Assembly: GCF_000403645.1 (NCBI RefSeq)
Contig: NC_021313.1
Location: forward strand, 1,631,014 to 1,695,013
Source: Salinarchaeum sp. Harcht-Bsk1
GTDB taxonomy: Archaea; Halobacteriota; Halobacteria; Halobacteriales; Salinarchaeaceae
Direction of reading: 5' to 3'
DNA: 64,000 bases
Shown here: positions 25,890-34,267 of the stretch, piece by piece
Numbering within the stretch: position 1 is the first letter of the stretch
How the letters are laid out: every line of letters begins with the position of its first letter
Position numbers and translations under genes: made by a program
Notes under the pieces: generated by a model
What the model saw: the letters and a program-made list of their open reading frames with translations, nothing else
What the model was told of the DNA's origin: nothing
Databases searched by the model: none

Positions 25890-26567
25890 CTAGTACTCAC
25901 CGAGACTGGCCTGCTCGACATCCGCGAGCACGTCGTCACACGTCTGCCAGCTCGTTCGGGCACAGCCGGGGAGGGCGCCCTGCTCCCGAACGAACGCTTC
26001 GAGGAACTCTCGCGTGGTCGGATCGCTGGGATAGCCGCTCCCGACGTCGCCGTACTCCGCCGCGATCTCGGCGACCCTCGCGTCGCGCTCGACTTTTGCG
26101 ACGATCGATGCGGCCGCGACGACCGGATCGTCGTCGTCCGCGCCGTGACGAGCATCCACAGAGCGGTCGAGATCCCCCGAATAGCGTTCGTCGACGGCGT
26201 CGGCGAGTCGGCGGGCGAATCGCGTTTCGCTGGTGTCGCCAGCGTCGGCGAGGACGGCGCACTCCGCGGTCGAATCGGGTGCGTCGCCGAGCAGTCCTAC
26301 CGCGGCCTCGGCCTGCCCCGCGACGGTCAGCCGATTCATGTCGGTCTCGGGATCGTCGATGCGCTCGACGTCGATCGCTGCGACGCCGACGGCGACGCGG
26401 TCGTCGTCGCGGAGTTCCGCGTCGAGGGCCTCCCGTCGGTCGGGGGAGAGGCGTTTCGAGTCCGCGACGCCGTCGGGAAGGACGGACCGGTCGGCGACGC
26501 CCACCGCGGCGCAGACCATCGGTCCGAGCACCGGCCCCTTGCCGGCCTCGTCGATCCCGACGTGCAT
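25890..26567 (-). CDS. rnhB: ribonuclease HII
   Basis: 225 residues from ATG 26567 (another ATG five codons upstream is less likely, since the conserved HVGIDEAGKGPVLGPM follows 26567 directly). The first catalytic Asp and Glu are in GIDEAGKG; DSKRLS carries the next conserved residues, and the later acidic residues lie in the (DD)DDPVVAAASIVAKVERD stretch. It cuts RNA in RNA-DNA hybrids and removes primers or single ribonucleotides. A low-complexity Asp-rich loop (RHGADDDD) is a typical halophilic insert. It belongs to the replication gene neighbourhood leading to orc1. Confidence 0.9.
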   Translation of the reverse strand: MHVGIDEAGKGPVLGPMVCAAVGVADRSVLPDGVADSKRLSPDRREALDAELRDDDRVAVGVAAIDVERIDDPETDMNRLTVAGQAEAAVGLLGDAPDSTAECAVLADAGDTSETRFARRLADAVDERYSGDLDRSVDARHGADDDDPVVAAASIVAKVERDARVAEIAAEYGDVGSGYPSDPTTREFLEAFVREQGALPGCARTSWQTCDDVLADVEQASLGEY

Positions 26568-26626
26568 ACTGTCGAGATGCAACTGCCGGGAGCAAATGCC
26601 TTTCCGAAGAATGAGTGTGGGTGTAC

Positions 26627-26755
26627 TCAGTCGTCGGCTGCGGGCGGGACCTCGGCCGTGCGCTCGTCGAGTTCGTCGTCCCGGTCCTCGTCGACGTCCT
26701 CGGCACCGATCGGCTCCGTGGTGGTCAGTTGCTCCCTCTCATAGTGGTGGCACAT
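26627..26755 (-). CDS. 42-residue MCHH-type small acidic protein
   Basis: Start ATG 26755, giving MCHHYEREQLTTTEPIGAED.. and an acidic tail. The N-terminal C-H-H recalls very small haloarchaeal proteins starting MCHHxE, possibly metal-binding, whose function I do not know. A Shine-Dalgarno-like GGAGGGG lies just upstream (about 26766-26772) and a TATA-like TTTTATGA at about 26795-26802, which together support a leadered transcript with this start. It lies between rnhB and the DP1 gene. Confidence 0.6.
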   Translation of the reverse strand: MCHHYEREQLTTTEPIGAEDVDEDRDDELDERTAEVPPAADD

Positions 26756-26862
26756 GGGGGTATCCCCTCCATGGTACAGTACCGCACGGCAGATCATAAA
26801 ATCTGGGCGCGTTCGGAACCCGCGTCGGACCGGTACCGCGCTAGGAGTGCGGGAACGGCCGC

Positions 26863-28455
26863 TCAGATGAACTTCCGGATCGTCACGTCGAGGGTGTCGA
26901 GGTCGACGATCGGGGCGTAGGCGACGTCGGGATCGATGTTGACGCTGCGCTGGAAGTCGGTCTGGGCCTGCCAGCACCCGGAGTTGATCGCGAGGACGTT
27001 TCGGTACTTGCCGTAGCCGAGTTTGTGGACGTGGCCGGTGTGAAAGATATCGGGCACCTCGTCGATGACGAGGTAGTCCTCCTTCTCGGGCGCGAGGCGC
27101 ATGTGACCGCCGTACTTCGGCGCGACGTGGCGCTTCTTCAGGAGCTGGTACATCGGCTTCTGTGGCTCGTCGTAGTTGGCCTTCTCCTCGGGCAACTCGG
27201 CGATCATCTCGTCGAGGGAGACGCCGTGGTACATGAGGACGGAGACGCCCTCGATGGTGACCATCGAGGGGTTACCCGTGATTCGCGCGTCGTGGGCAGA
27301 CATGATGTCCCGGAGTTCCTCGTCGAAGGCAGGCTGGGGCTCTGCGAGTCGGACGGCGTCGTGGTTGCCGGGGATCATCACGATCTCGACGTCCCCCGGG
27401 ACGGCCTTGAGGTGCTCCGCGAACGTCTCGTACTGCTCGTACACGTCGATGACGTCGAGTTCCTCGTCTTGATCGGGGTACACGCCGACGCCCTCGACCA
27501 TGTCGCCGGCGATGAGGAGGTACTCGATGGCTTCCGCCTCGGCCGTGTGGAGCCAGTCGGCGAAGCGGTTCCAGGCGTCGGCCTCGAACTCCTGGCTGCC
27601 GACGTGGACGTCGCTGATGAGCGCGGCCTGGACGTGCCGATCGGCCGTCGTCGGCTCGAACGTACGCGGGATCTCCGGGAAGTAGAGGTCGTCGACGAAG
27701 AGGATCCCGCCGTCGTCGGAGATCGTCCCCTCGACGGCGATCACCTCGTCCGTGAGGATCTCGTCGACGTGCTCGGCGATGTCCCGGTCCTTGGTGATCA
27801 GGACGGGGAAGGTGCCGTTGGCGTCCTCGAGGTCGAGCAAGTGGTGGCCGTTCGCCGTCGAGCGAACGTCGTCGACCATCCCGACGATCGCGGCCTCGCT
27901 CCCGCCCGGCATCGACTCGAGGGTGTCCGTCGGGCGGTGGTTCACCCGTCCCCTGAGCTGCTTCGAGAGCTTGTCGTAGCGATCGCGAAACAGTGAGACG
28001 AAGTCCGCGTAGTCGCCAGTCCCCGTGCTCTCACCAGTGATGTCGCCAGCAATCTCGAGGGAGCGACCAGTGGTCGAGCGATCGGCGTCGCCTGTGGGCG
28101 TCGACTGGGCAGTCGCCGCGGTACCAGTCGTGGACGGGGGCGCGGACCCCTCCGTTTCGGGTGCAACTTCCCCCTGGACCTGATGACCGGTGGTGTGATC
28201 TCCAGTGGAAACGTTGGGGTCGTCAAGTCCCGTCGAACTCCCGGAATCTTCCCGTGCATCGTCCCGTACCGCCCGAACGACGTCTGTTTCGACAACGGGC
28301 TCGTCGTCGGGCGTCGCCTCGACGGCGGCGGCGAGCGTCGCCGCGGGGTCCGGCGCACTGGCAATGAGGGTTACGGCCTCGCGTTCGACGTTGTAGCCGT
28401 GGCCGGCCAGCTCGCGAACGATCCTGGCCGACGTCTCCAGTGGCACGTCACTCAC
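26863..28455 (-). CDS. polB: DNA polymerase D small subunit (DP1)
   Basis: 530 residues from GTG 28455 (GTG 28446 is also possible); an upstream ATG at 28581 would add Arg/Cys-rich non-homologous sequence and was rejected. The N-terminus has a helical domain (ETSARIVRELAGHGYNVE), then a disordered Thr/Ser/Gly linker, an OB fold (AAIVGMVDDVRS..LLDLEDANGTFPVLI) and the Mre11-like phosphoesterase: SDVHVGS, GDMVEGVG, MIPGNHD, and HTGHVHKLGYG. It forms polymerase D with the large subunit DP2, which is not in the window, and supplies 3'-5' proofreading. Divergent from the signal peptidase gene. Confidence 0.93.
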   Translation of the reverse strand: MSDVPLETSARIVRELAGHGYNVEREAVTLIASAPDPAATLAAAVEATPDDEPVVETDVVRAVRDDAREDSGSSTGLDDPNVSTGDHTTGHQVQGEVAPETEGSAPPSTTGTAATAQSTPTGDADRSTTGRSLEIAGDITGESTGTGDYADFVSLFRDRYDKLSKQLRGRVNHRPTDTLESMPGGSEAAIVGMVDDVRSTANGHHLLDLEDANGTFPVLITKDRDIAEHVDEILTDEVIAVEGTISDDGGILFVDDLYFPEIPRTFEPTTADRHVQAALISDVHVGSQEFEADAWNRFADWLHTAEAEAIEYLLIAGDMVEGVGVYPDQDEELDVIDVYEQYETFAEHLKAVPGDVEIVMIPGNHDAVRLAEPQPAFDEELRDIMSAHDARITGNPSMVTIEGVSVLMYHGVSLDEMIAELPEEKANYDEPQKPMYQLLKKRHVAPKYGGHMRLAPEKEDYLVIDEVPDIFHTGHVHKLGYGKYRNVLAINSGCWQAQTDFQRSVNIDPDVAYAPIVDLDTLDVTIRKFI

Positions 28456-28591
28456 TCCCCGGTCGGTGCGCAAAAGCGTGCCGGACGATTTCGACGTGCG
28501 ACCGTCGAGCGAGGCCCCGTCGCTGGGGCAGGGGCAGGCCTCACCGAAGCAACGGAAACGTTGATTCCGCTCGGGGAGCAAGCCGCGAGCG

Positions 28592-29389
28592 ATGAGTGAC
28601 TCCGGGGGCCCAGACCCCCACCGGGGCGACGACGTGAGTTCCGACGCTCAAGACGCAGACGACGCCGCGAGCGTCGCACCCAAAGGCGACGGAGCGAGTG
28701 CGCAACCCCCGGACGCGGGGCCGCCGCCCCGCGCTGGAAGGGCAGCAACTGTCCCGGATCCATCCGAGCGGCCGATCCTGTGGTACCTCAAGACGGAGCG
28801 GCCGCTCGTCGTCGCCTCAAGGGACATCCTTTCGAGCGTCCTGCTGGTCACGATCCTCGGACTCGCGCTGTTCGCCGTCAGCGGGGTCTGGCCACCGCTC
28901 GTCGCCGTCGAGAGCGGTAGCATGGAGCCGAACATGCAACGCGGCGATCTGGTCCTCGTCGTCGAGGAGGATCGATTCAGCTCAAGATTGGCCGACGAGC
29001 ACGGGATCGTCACCGCGGCAGCAGCGAGTGGCACGGAACACGAACAGTTCGGGGAGCCGGGGAGCGTGATCGTCTATCGGCCGAACGGCGAGGGCGGTAC
29101 GCCGATCATCCACCGCGTCGCGTTCGCCGTCGACGAGGGCGACAACTGGGTCGCGATGGCGGATTCGGCCCACCTCGGCAACGTCGACGAGTGTACCGAC
29201 GTCGCGAGTTGTCCGGCCGACTACGACGGCTACATCACGCGCGGTGACGCGAACGCCCAGTACGACCAGGTCGCCGGCCAGAGCACTGTCGTCAAACCGG
29301 GATGGATCCGCGGCCGGGCGGTCTCGCGGACGCCGTATCTCGGCTGCATCCGGCTCGCGCTCTCCGAAGGCGGGGTCTGTGGAGCCTGA
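28592..29389 (+). CDS. archaeal signal peptidase I (S26B/Sec11 type)
   Basis: 265 residues. It has a disordered Asp/Ala/Pro-rich cytoplasmic leader of about 60 residues, one membrane helix (ILSSVLLVTILGLALFAVSGV), then the catalytic Ser in VESGSMEPNM, the box-D-like GDLVLV, His in PIIHRVAF in place of bacterial Lys, and the acidic residue region DYDGYITRGDAN. This Ser/His/Asp layout is that of archaeal and ER Sec11 peptidases, which cut Sec signal peptides outside the membrane. The gene is divergent from DP1 and convergent with orc1, and is part of the conserved origin neighbourhood. Confidence 0.9.
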   Translation: MSDSGGPDPHRGDDVSSDAQDADDAASVAPKGDGASAQPPDAGPPPRAGRAATVPDPSERPILWYLKTERPLVVASRDILSSVLLVTILGLALFAVSGVWPPLVAVESGSMEPNMQRGDLVLVVEEDRFSSRLADEHGIVTAAAASGTEHEQFGEPGSVIVYRPNGEGGTPIIHRVAFAVDEGDNWVAMADSAHLGNVDECTDVASCPADYDGYITRGDANAQYDQVAGQSTVVKPGWIRGRAVSRTPYLGCIRLALSEGGVCGA

Positions 29390-29440
29390 GCGTCGAGAAC
29401 TGCTGCTTCTCGAGGGATCGAATACTCGCCAGCCAGCGCA

Positions 29441-30997
29441 CTACCCGTCGAATCGCGACTGGACGTAGGGCTGCGTGCCCTCGATTTCGCCGAGCCGCGA
29501 GTCCGAGGTGAGGACGGCCTCGGTCTCCTCGCGTGGCACGGAGAGGTTGATCTCCTTCGTCCGGCCGTACCGCCCCTTCGAGACGACGACGGCGTTGACG
29601 ATCCCCAGCATGTCGAGTTCGGAGATGAGGTCGGTCACGCGGCGCTGCGTGAGCGGATCCGCGTCGATCTCGGTACAGAGCTGGTCGTAGACGTTGTAGA
29701 CTTCGCCGGTGTTGATCGCTGCGACGCCACGCTTCTCGAGGAGGATGATGGCGTAGAGGACGAGTTTGGACTGCATCGGCAGGGTGCGAACGACCTCGAC
29801 GACGCGGTCGAGTTCGATCTTCTCCTGGGCCTTGCGAACGTGGTCGCCCTCGATCTGTTCGACCTGATCGCGCTCTGCGAGCTCTCCCGCCGTGCGGAGC
29901 AGGTCGAGCGCTCGGCGGGCGTCGCCGTGTTCCTGCGCGGCGAAAGCCGCACACAGTGGAATGACGTCGTCGGAGAGCGCGTCGGGTTCGAACGCCTCCT
30001 CCGAGCGGTGTTCGAGGATGTCCTGGAGCTGCGTGGCGTCGTAGGGCGGGAAGACGATCTCCTCCTCGCCCAGCGAGGATCGCACGCGGGGGTCGAGGAG
30101 GTCGGTGAACTTGAGGTCGTTCGAGATGCCGATGATCGACACCCGCGAGTTCTCGAGGTCGGAGTTCATCCGCGAGAGATTGTAGAGGGTGTCGTCGCCG
30201 GACTTCTCGACGAGTTTGTCGATCTCGTCGAGCATGATAACGACCACGCGCTCGCGGTAGTCGACGGCGTCGAAGAACACGTTGTAGACGCGATCCGTCG
30301 GCCACCCGGTCATCGGGACCTCCTCGATGTCGTCGCGGTCGGCCTCAAGTTCCTCTATGCGGTCGTCGACGTCGTCGATCGAGGACACGTCGAAATCGCT
30401 CTCGGCGAGGACGGTTGGATCCGCCTCGGCGCGGTCGCGAAGCGATTCGAGGTCGTCGAGCTGTGCGGCGATCGCGTCCCTGTTCTGGTCGTTGAACTGG
30501 TTGGCGAGCTGTGCGAGCACGCGGTACTGCGTGTCGGTGACCTCACAGTTGATGTACTCGACGTCGCACGGTACCTCGTACTTCTGTGAGGTGCGCTCTA
30601 GCTCCTGGCTGACGTACTTGGCACTCGCGGTCTTGCCGGTTCCAGTCTTGCCGTAGATCAGGATGTTCGAGGGCGTGTCGCCGCGAAGTGCGGAGACGAG
30701 GATCGTCGCCATCTTGTTGATCTGCTCGTTCCGGTGGGGCAGATCGCGGGGCGTGTAGGACGGGCGGAGGACCTCTTTGCTCACGAAGATCGGATCGCCG
30801 GCGAGGAGGTCGTCGAACAGCCCCTCCTCTGCGGGATCGTCGCTGCCAGCATCGTCGGCGGGATCACTCGCCGAACCGTCCGTAGCGGCCTCGGATTCGT
30901 GTTCGCCCAGAACCGTCTGGGCGACGTCGAACTCGAACTCGGAGGAGCCGTCCACGTCGGTCAGCGGCTCTGGCTCGGCGTCGGGATCGTCGCTCAC
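29441..30997 (-). CDS. orc1: Orc1/Cdc6 replication initiator
   Basis: 518 residues, GTG start. After a 65-residue acidic leader come the AAA+ features: Walker A GKTGTGKT (116-123), Walker B VVVIMLDEID, sensor 1 IIGISND, sensor 2 GDARRALDLL, and a C-terminal winged helix (TQRRVTDLISELDMLGIV). The AAA+ lid insert between 150 and 220 is Asp-rich. It binds origin recognition boxes as the origin marker and helicase loader. An ORB-like box lies at 31007-31028, over the region where its TATA box would be (about 20-30 bases upstream of the GTG), so autorepression is plausible. Convergent with the signal peptidase gene. Confidence 0.95.
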   Translation of the reverse strand: MSDDPDAEPEPLTDVDGSSEFEFDVAQTVLGEHESEAATDGSASDPADDAGSDDPAEEGLFDDLLAGDPIFVSKEVLRPSYTPRDLPHRNEQINKMATILVSALRGDTPSNILIYGKTGTGKTASAKYVSQELERTSQKYEVPCDVEYINCEVTDTQYRVLAQLANQFNDQNRDAIAAQLDDLESLRDRAEADPTVLAESDFDVSSIDDVDDRIEELEADRDDIEEVPMTGWPTDRVYNVFFDAVDYRERVVVIMLDEIDKLVEKSGDDTLYNLSRMNSDLENSRVSIIGISNDLKFTDLLDPRVRSSLGEEEIVFPPYDATQLQDILEHRSEEAFEPDALSDDVIPLCAAFAAQEHGDARRALDLLRTAGELAERDQVEQIEGDHVRKAQEKIELDRVVEVVRTLPMQSKLVLYAIILLEKRGVAAINTGEVYNVYDQLCTEIDADPLTQRRVTDLISELDMLGIVNAVVVSKGRYGRTKEINLSVPREETEAVLTSDSRLGEIEGTQPYVQSRFDG

Positions 30998-31006
30998 TGG
31001 TGAATC

Positions 31007-31028
31007 GACCCCCCTATTTCGCCTGGAA
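31007..31028 (-). promoter_or_regulatory. ORB-like box over the orc1 promoter
   Basis: On the minus strand TTCCAGGCGAAATAGGGGGG then TC. The AAATA inside it is 19-23 bases upstream of the orc1 GTG, so Orc1 binding here could block its own transcription. Confidence 0.6.
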
Positions 31029-31300
31029 TTGGCGGGGCAATCGCTCGTGGAACGCAGGTAGGCCCGTCAGATCGCCGAATTTCTCCGTCCACGTGTAGTC
31101 GCCCCAGCGTCGTCGGTGCAGCGGAATCCGAGGTAGACCAGTGACTTAAACGCTTCCTTCAACGAACGTCGAAGTTTGGATCACCGACGCGATTTTGGAC
31201 TGGATCGTCGAGATCCAGGTCGATGGGATCGTTCGCGTTTGAAAACCATGTGGAACGGTAACAAGCACGGCGGTGCGACGCAGCGTAATCTCGGCGGGGC

Positions 31301-31322
31301 ACCCCTTCGTTTCAACTGGAAC
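31301..31322 (-). promoter_or_regulatory. origin recognition box, left of unwinding element
   Basis: Minus strand GTTCCAGTTGAAACGAAGGG followed by GT. It differs from the right-hand box at only a few positions. Confidence 0.8.
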
Positions 31323-31503
31323 GCGAAGACGGCAGGGGCGGTGAACCGACAAATGAATAGGGATAGCTTTATCACATATACTGAGAAACCATACCCGTAA
31401 TCCACTACAGTCCCGTATATAGCTGGGGCTGCGCGGTTTTGTTGTTAGGTAATCTAGCAGGTCGGCTTCGTTCCACCATCGTTCCGACCGCAACGCCGGA
31501 CCG

Positions 31504-31524
31504 CTCCAGTTGAAACGGAGGGGT
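31504..31524 (+). promoter_or_regulatory. origin recognition box, right of unwinding element
   Basis: Plus strand CTCCAGTTGAAACGGAGGGG followed by T, the inverted partner of the box at 31301-31322. Confidence 0.8.
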
Positions 31525-31673
31525 TGGCCCCTCAGCCGGCGTGGTGAGATACTTCACGGGACTTGAGCGAGACGCAGCCACAGCGTCGGACTGATTCCGT
31601 CCACGACGAGGGGTACCTGGGACGCTGGATCTCGTCGTTGGGCCAACCGTGACTGCCGAATCGACGCCGCAGG

Positions 31674-31679
31674 CTTAAC
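31674..31679 (+). promoter_or_regulatory. TATA box of msrA
   Basis: CTTAAC, 24-29 bases upstream of the ATG at 31703, fits a leaderless start. Confidence 0.5.
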
Positions 31680-31702
31680 CGGATCCGGCGCCAATCACGC
31701 CC

Positions 31703-32236
31703 ATGACAGCGCAAGCCACGTTCGCCGGCGGTTGCTTCTGGTGTATCGACGCGGCGCTCGAGGAACTCGACGGCGTCGAGTCGACGACCTCGGGGTACAC
31801 GGGCGGGCACGTGGAGGATCCGAGTTACGAGGAAGTCTGTCGGGAGACGACCGGCCACGCGGAGGCGGTGCGCGTCGAGTACGATCCGGATCGCGTCGAG
31901 TACGCAGACCTCCTCGAAGTCTTCTTCAGCATTCACGATCCGACGACGAAGGACCGACAGGGCCCGGACGTGGGATCGCAGTACCGCTCGGCGGTCTACT
32001 ACCACGACGAGACCCAGCGGGAGATCGTCGAAGCCTTCGTCGCCGACCTCGAGGACGCGGGCGTCTACGACGATCCCATCGTCACGGAGATCGAACCCGT
32101 CGAGACGTTCTACGTCGCCGAGGAGTACCACCAGAACTACTTCGAGAAGAACCCGGACAAGCCCTACTGCGCAGCGCAGGTGCTCCCGAAGGTCGAGAAG
32201 GTTCGCACCGAGTTCGACGCATTGACGGCGCGATAG
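31703..32236 (+). CDS. msrA: peptide-methionine (S)-S-oxide reductase
   Basis: 177 residues, full length for a single-domain MsrA. The active-site motif GCFWC occurs at residues 10-14, with the nucleophilic Cys11; further family motifs are GYTGGHVEDPSYEEVC, TGHAEAVRVEYDP, VFFSIHDPTTKDRQGPDVGSQYRS, and the C-terminal YHQNYFEKNP with PYCAAQV carrying a likely resolving Cys. It reduces methionine S-sulfoxide, free or in proteins, using thioredoxin. It is the first gene on the right side of the origin. Confidence 0.95.
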   Translation: MTAQATFAGGCFWCIDAALEELDGVESTTSGYTGGHVEDPSYEEVCRETTGHAEAVRVEYDPDRVEYADLLEVFFSIHDPTTKDRQGPDVGSQYRSAVYYHDETQREIVEAFVADLEDAGVYDDPIVTEIEPVETFYVAEEYHQNYFEKNPDKPYCAAQVLPKVEKVRTEFDALTAR

Positions 32237-32311
32237 GCACCTGCTACGCCGAGTAGCCTCCGTCTCGTATCGACGGTACAAAACGAATTACCTCGTCGCT
32301 TGCTACCGATT

Positions 32312-32331
32312 CTCCACCAGAAACGAGGGGG
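32312..32331 (+). promoter_or_regulatory. solitary ORB-like box
   Basis: CTCCACCAGAAACGAGGGGG in the gap after msrA, about 0.8 kb from the core origin boxes and in the same orientation as the right-hand box. It could be an outer origin box. Confidence 0.55.
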
Positions 32332-32457
32332 TGGTCCGTGGCCGGCCTGTGGCTGCGGTTCTAACCAGTGCTCGGGGAATCACCCGGCGCGCACTCCGGA
32401 ATTCGACGCTTCGGCGCCCTCCGACACGCTTTTGGCCGCCACTCGCCGATCACGACC

Positions 32458-32718
32458 ATGCTCGAGCGCGAACGCCTGATCGAGATCGCCGTCTCGGTCG
32501 GTGGCGTCGGCGTCATGGTCGCCCTGCTTTACTACATCGGTTCGACGCACACGAGCGAGGCCAACGGCCACCAGGTCCTCAGCCCCTCCGGCGGCGAGCT
32601 GGTCGTCTACAGCATCATCGCGTTCATCGTGCTGATGGCGATCGTCGGCGTCGTGCTGATCCAGACGGTGACGGTGCCGGAAGCCAGGGCGGACGACGGC
32701 GATTCCAGCGGCGCCTGA
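32458..32718 (+). CDS. small two-helix membrane protein
   Basis: 86 residues from ATG 32458; the frame is open further upstream, but the protein-like sequence begins here. Two membrane helices are seen (LIEIAVSVGGVGVMVALLYYIG and VVYSIIAFIVLMAIVGVVLIQTV) with a short polar loop and an acidic C-terminus. It belongs to a small conserved haloarchaeal membrane family (I think DUF7472). No catalytic residues, function unknown. It sits between msrA and priL. Confidence 0.7.
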   Translation: MLERERLIEIAVSVGGVGVMVALLYYIGSTHTSEANGHQVLSPSGGELVVYSIIAFIVLMAIVGVVLIQTVTVPEARADDGDSSGA

Positions 32719-32796
32719 CCGACGCAGTTCGATCGTCTCCGTCGTACAGTCCGCTTCTCAGTCCAGTTCGGTTCGCTCTGCAGCGAAGTCCGCTCC

Positions 32797-33948
32797 TCAG
32801 TCGCCACCGACGTCCTCGAGCGCTGCTTCGTAGTACGAGAGCGGGTGGTTGACCGTGTCACAGCGCTCGTCCGTGTTCACGCAGTCGCCGTAGGCGTCCA
32901 TCGTCGCACAGGAGGGCGGCGCGTACTCGAGGCCGCGATCGTCGCGAACGTGTGCGAGCTGGTACTCGACCGTCTCGCGGTCGAGCCCACCGCCCGCGAG
33001 GTCGGCGATCGCCGCGGCGTCCATCCCCGTCGCGCCGAGAAAGCCGACGAGCGCGTACAGGGAGTGCGGGGGCAACGACTCGCCGTCGCGAGCGCGCTCC
33101 AGCAGGGCGTCGACGCAGGGCGGGAACTGCGCGGGCTCGACCCGATCGAACGCGAGCGGGATCTCCTCGTCGGCGAGCATTCCCTCGATGTCGTCGCGGG
33201 GCTCGGCCAGTCCGTCGGCGATCGGCTCGGGGACGGACAGCGGTAGCCCGTCCGCGACGCGGTCCGCGACTGCCCGCTCCAGGAGCGCGTAGAGTTCGCT
33301 CCGATCGACGGGCACCCGACCGGCCGACAGCGATCGCTCGACGAGCGCCCAGTCCTGCCCCTCGAGGTCGCGGGCGAGTTCGAGGTACACGGAGACGTCG
33401 ACGAGGAAGGGGTCGCGTCCCTCGATCGCGTCGCCGAGTCCGAATTCGCCCAGCAGGTCGTGCACGCTGAGTCGGTCGTCGGCTCCGGCCGTGCCACCTC
33501 GGCTGCCGAGTTCTTCGCCGAGCCCGCCGCCCGTGAAACCGTCGGCTGGTGCCGACTCCGGCAAATCCGCAGCGAGCCGCTGGCGAGCCGTCGACGCCTC
33601 GGCTCTCGCGTACGCCTCGATCGCCATCGGCTCGTCGAGCAGGGAGACGAGAATTCGGGCGATCGGGTAGGAGAGGAGCTCGATCCGCGTCGAGCGGTGC
33701 ATCCCCGTCTCGCCGTTTGTCCCGATGTGGCCTTCGGAGAGTGCGGTCTCCACGCGCTCGCGTGCACGGGCGACGACCATCGCGTCTCCCTCGTCGACCG
33801 CCGCTCCCCCATCGTCGGCCGTTGCTCCCTCCTCGTCCGTCTCCTCGACGTCGCCAGCGCCGACCAGCTCGCCGAGGTCCACGCCCGCGGCCTCGACGGC
33901 CTCGCGGGCGCTTTCGAAGAACGGGTAGCGAGCGTGGCGCCGATTCAT
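32797..33948 (-). CDS. priL: DNA primase large subunit
   Basis: 383 residues. The N-terminal helical domain starts with RRHARYPFFESAREAVEAAGVDL. The C-terminal domain has the four conserved cysteines of the 4Fe-4S cluster (in QFPPCVD, PPSCATM, GDCVNT and ERCDTV), near HPLSYY. An acidic loop (EETDEEGATADDGGAAVDEGD) is a halophilic insert. It regulates primer synthesis with PriS, which is not seen here. It is divergent from oapA; its TATA box at 33975-33980 is 27-32 bases upstream, so the message is likely leaderless. Confidence 0.92.
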   Translation of the reverse strand: MNRRHARYPFFESAREAVEAAGVDLGELVGAGDVEETDEEGATADDGGAAVDEGDAMVVARARERVETALSEGHIGTNGETGMHRSTRIELLSYPIARILVSLLDEPMAIEAYARAEASTARQRLAADLPESAPADGFTGGGLGEELGSRGGTAGADDRLSVHDLLGEFGLGDAIEGRDPFLVDVSVYLELARDLEGQDWALVERSLSAGRVPVDRSELYALLERAVADRVADGLPLSVPEPIADGLAEPRDDIEGMLADEEIPLAFDRVEPAQFPPCVDALLERARDGESLPPHSLYALVGFLGATGMDAAAIADLAGGGLDRETVEYQLAHVRDDRGLEYAPPSCATMDAYGDCVNTDERCDTVNHPLSYYEAALEDVGGD

Positions 33949-33974
33949 CGGCCGTGGGTTTCGGGCGTGTGCGG

Positions 33975-33980
33975 TTAAAT
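33975..33980 (-). promoter_or_regulatory. TATA box of priL
   Basis: ATTTAA on the minus strand (within GATTTAACCGC), 27-32 bases upstream of the ATG at 33948. Confidence 0.55.
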
Positions 33981-34068
33981 CGCGCGGTGGCTATCCTTGG
34001 GTACGTGTCCGTACCAGACAGGGTAACGCGTCGGTAACAGATAGTACACCGTGGGGGTGCCGTTCGGG

Positions 34069-34090
34069 CACCCCTCCGTTTCGGGTGGAC
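34069..34090 (-). promoter_or_regulatory. solitary ORB-like box between priL and oapA
   Basis: Minus strand GTCCACCCGAAACGGAGGGG then TG, within the 319-base divergent gap 33949-34267 that holds no gene. Partly self-complementary GGGTGCC/GGCACCC lies beside it (about 34055-34073). Confidence 0.5.
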
Positions 34091-34267
34091 CTCACAGACC
34101 GCCGGAACCACCGAATCACGAACATCGTGGAACCACACGACGCCTCGAACCCCGAATCTGCAGCTATCTGCAGGCGAAACTACTCCGTTCTGAAACATGT
34201 GTCTGACGTAGGATTAAGTGAACGCGGGACGGCGAGTTGCATAGCACCACCAGGTGCGGGAGCAAGG

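Larger units (their letters stand above)
30998..31702. other. oriC1: chromosomal replication origin region (oriC)
   Basis: A 705-base gene-free gap between orc1 and msrA. Two near-perfect ORBs lie in opposite orientation (31301-31322 on minus, 31504-31524 on plus) with G-strings pointing outward, enclosing an AT-rich stretch (about 31345-31470, for example CTTTATCACATATACTGAG and CCCGTATATAGC) that would be the unwinding element. A third box is at 31007. Adjacent genes orc1, priL and oapABC support this as the primary origin. Confidence 0.85.

Noticed and set aside
28456-28581. A longer DP1 starting at ATG 28581
   Set aside because: The added 42 residues are Cys/Arg/Pro-rich and read across the gap facing the signal peptidase gene. 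GTG 28455 starts just before the conserved-looking PLETSARIVREL.
34085-34267. An N-terminal extension of OapA from 34085
   Set aside because: The extension reads across the ORB-like box and promoter and gives no conserved-looking sequence. MGLLTGLKAS at 34268 is a natural start.
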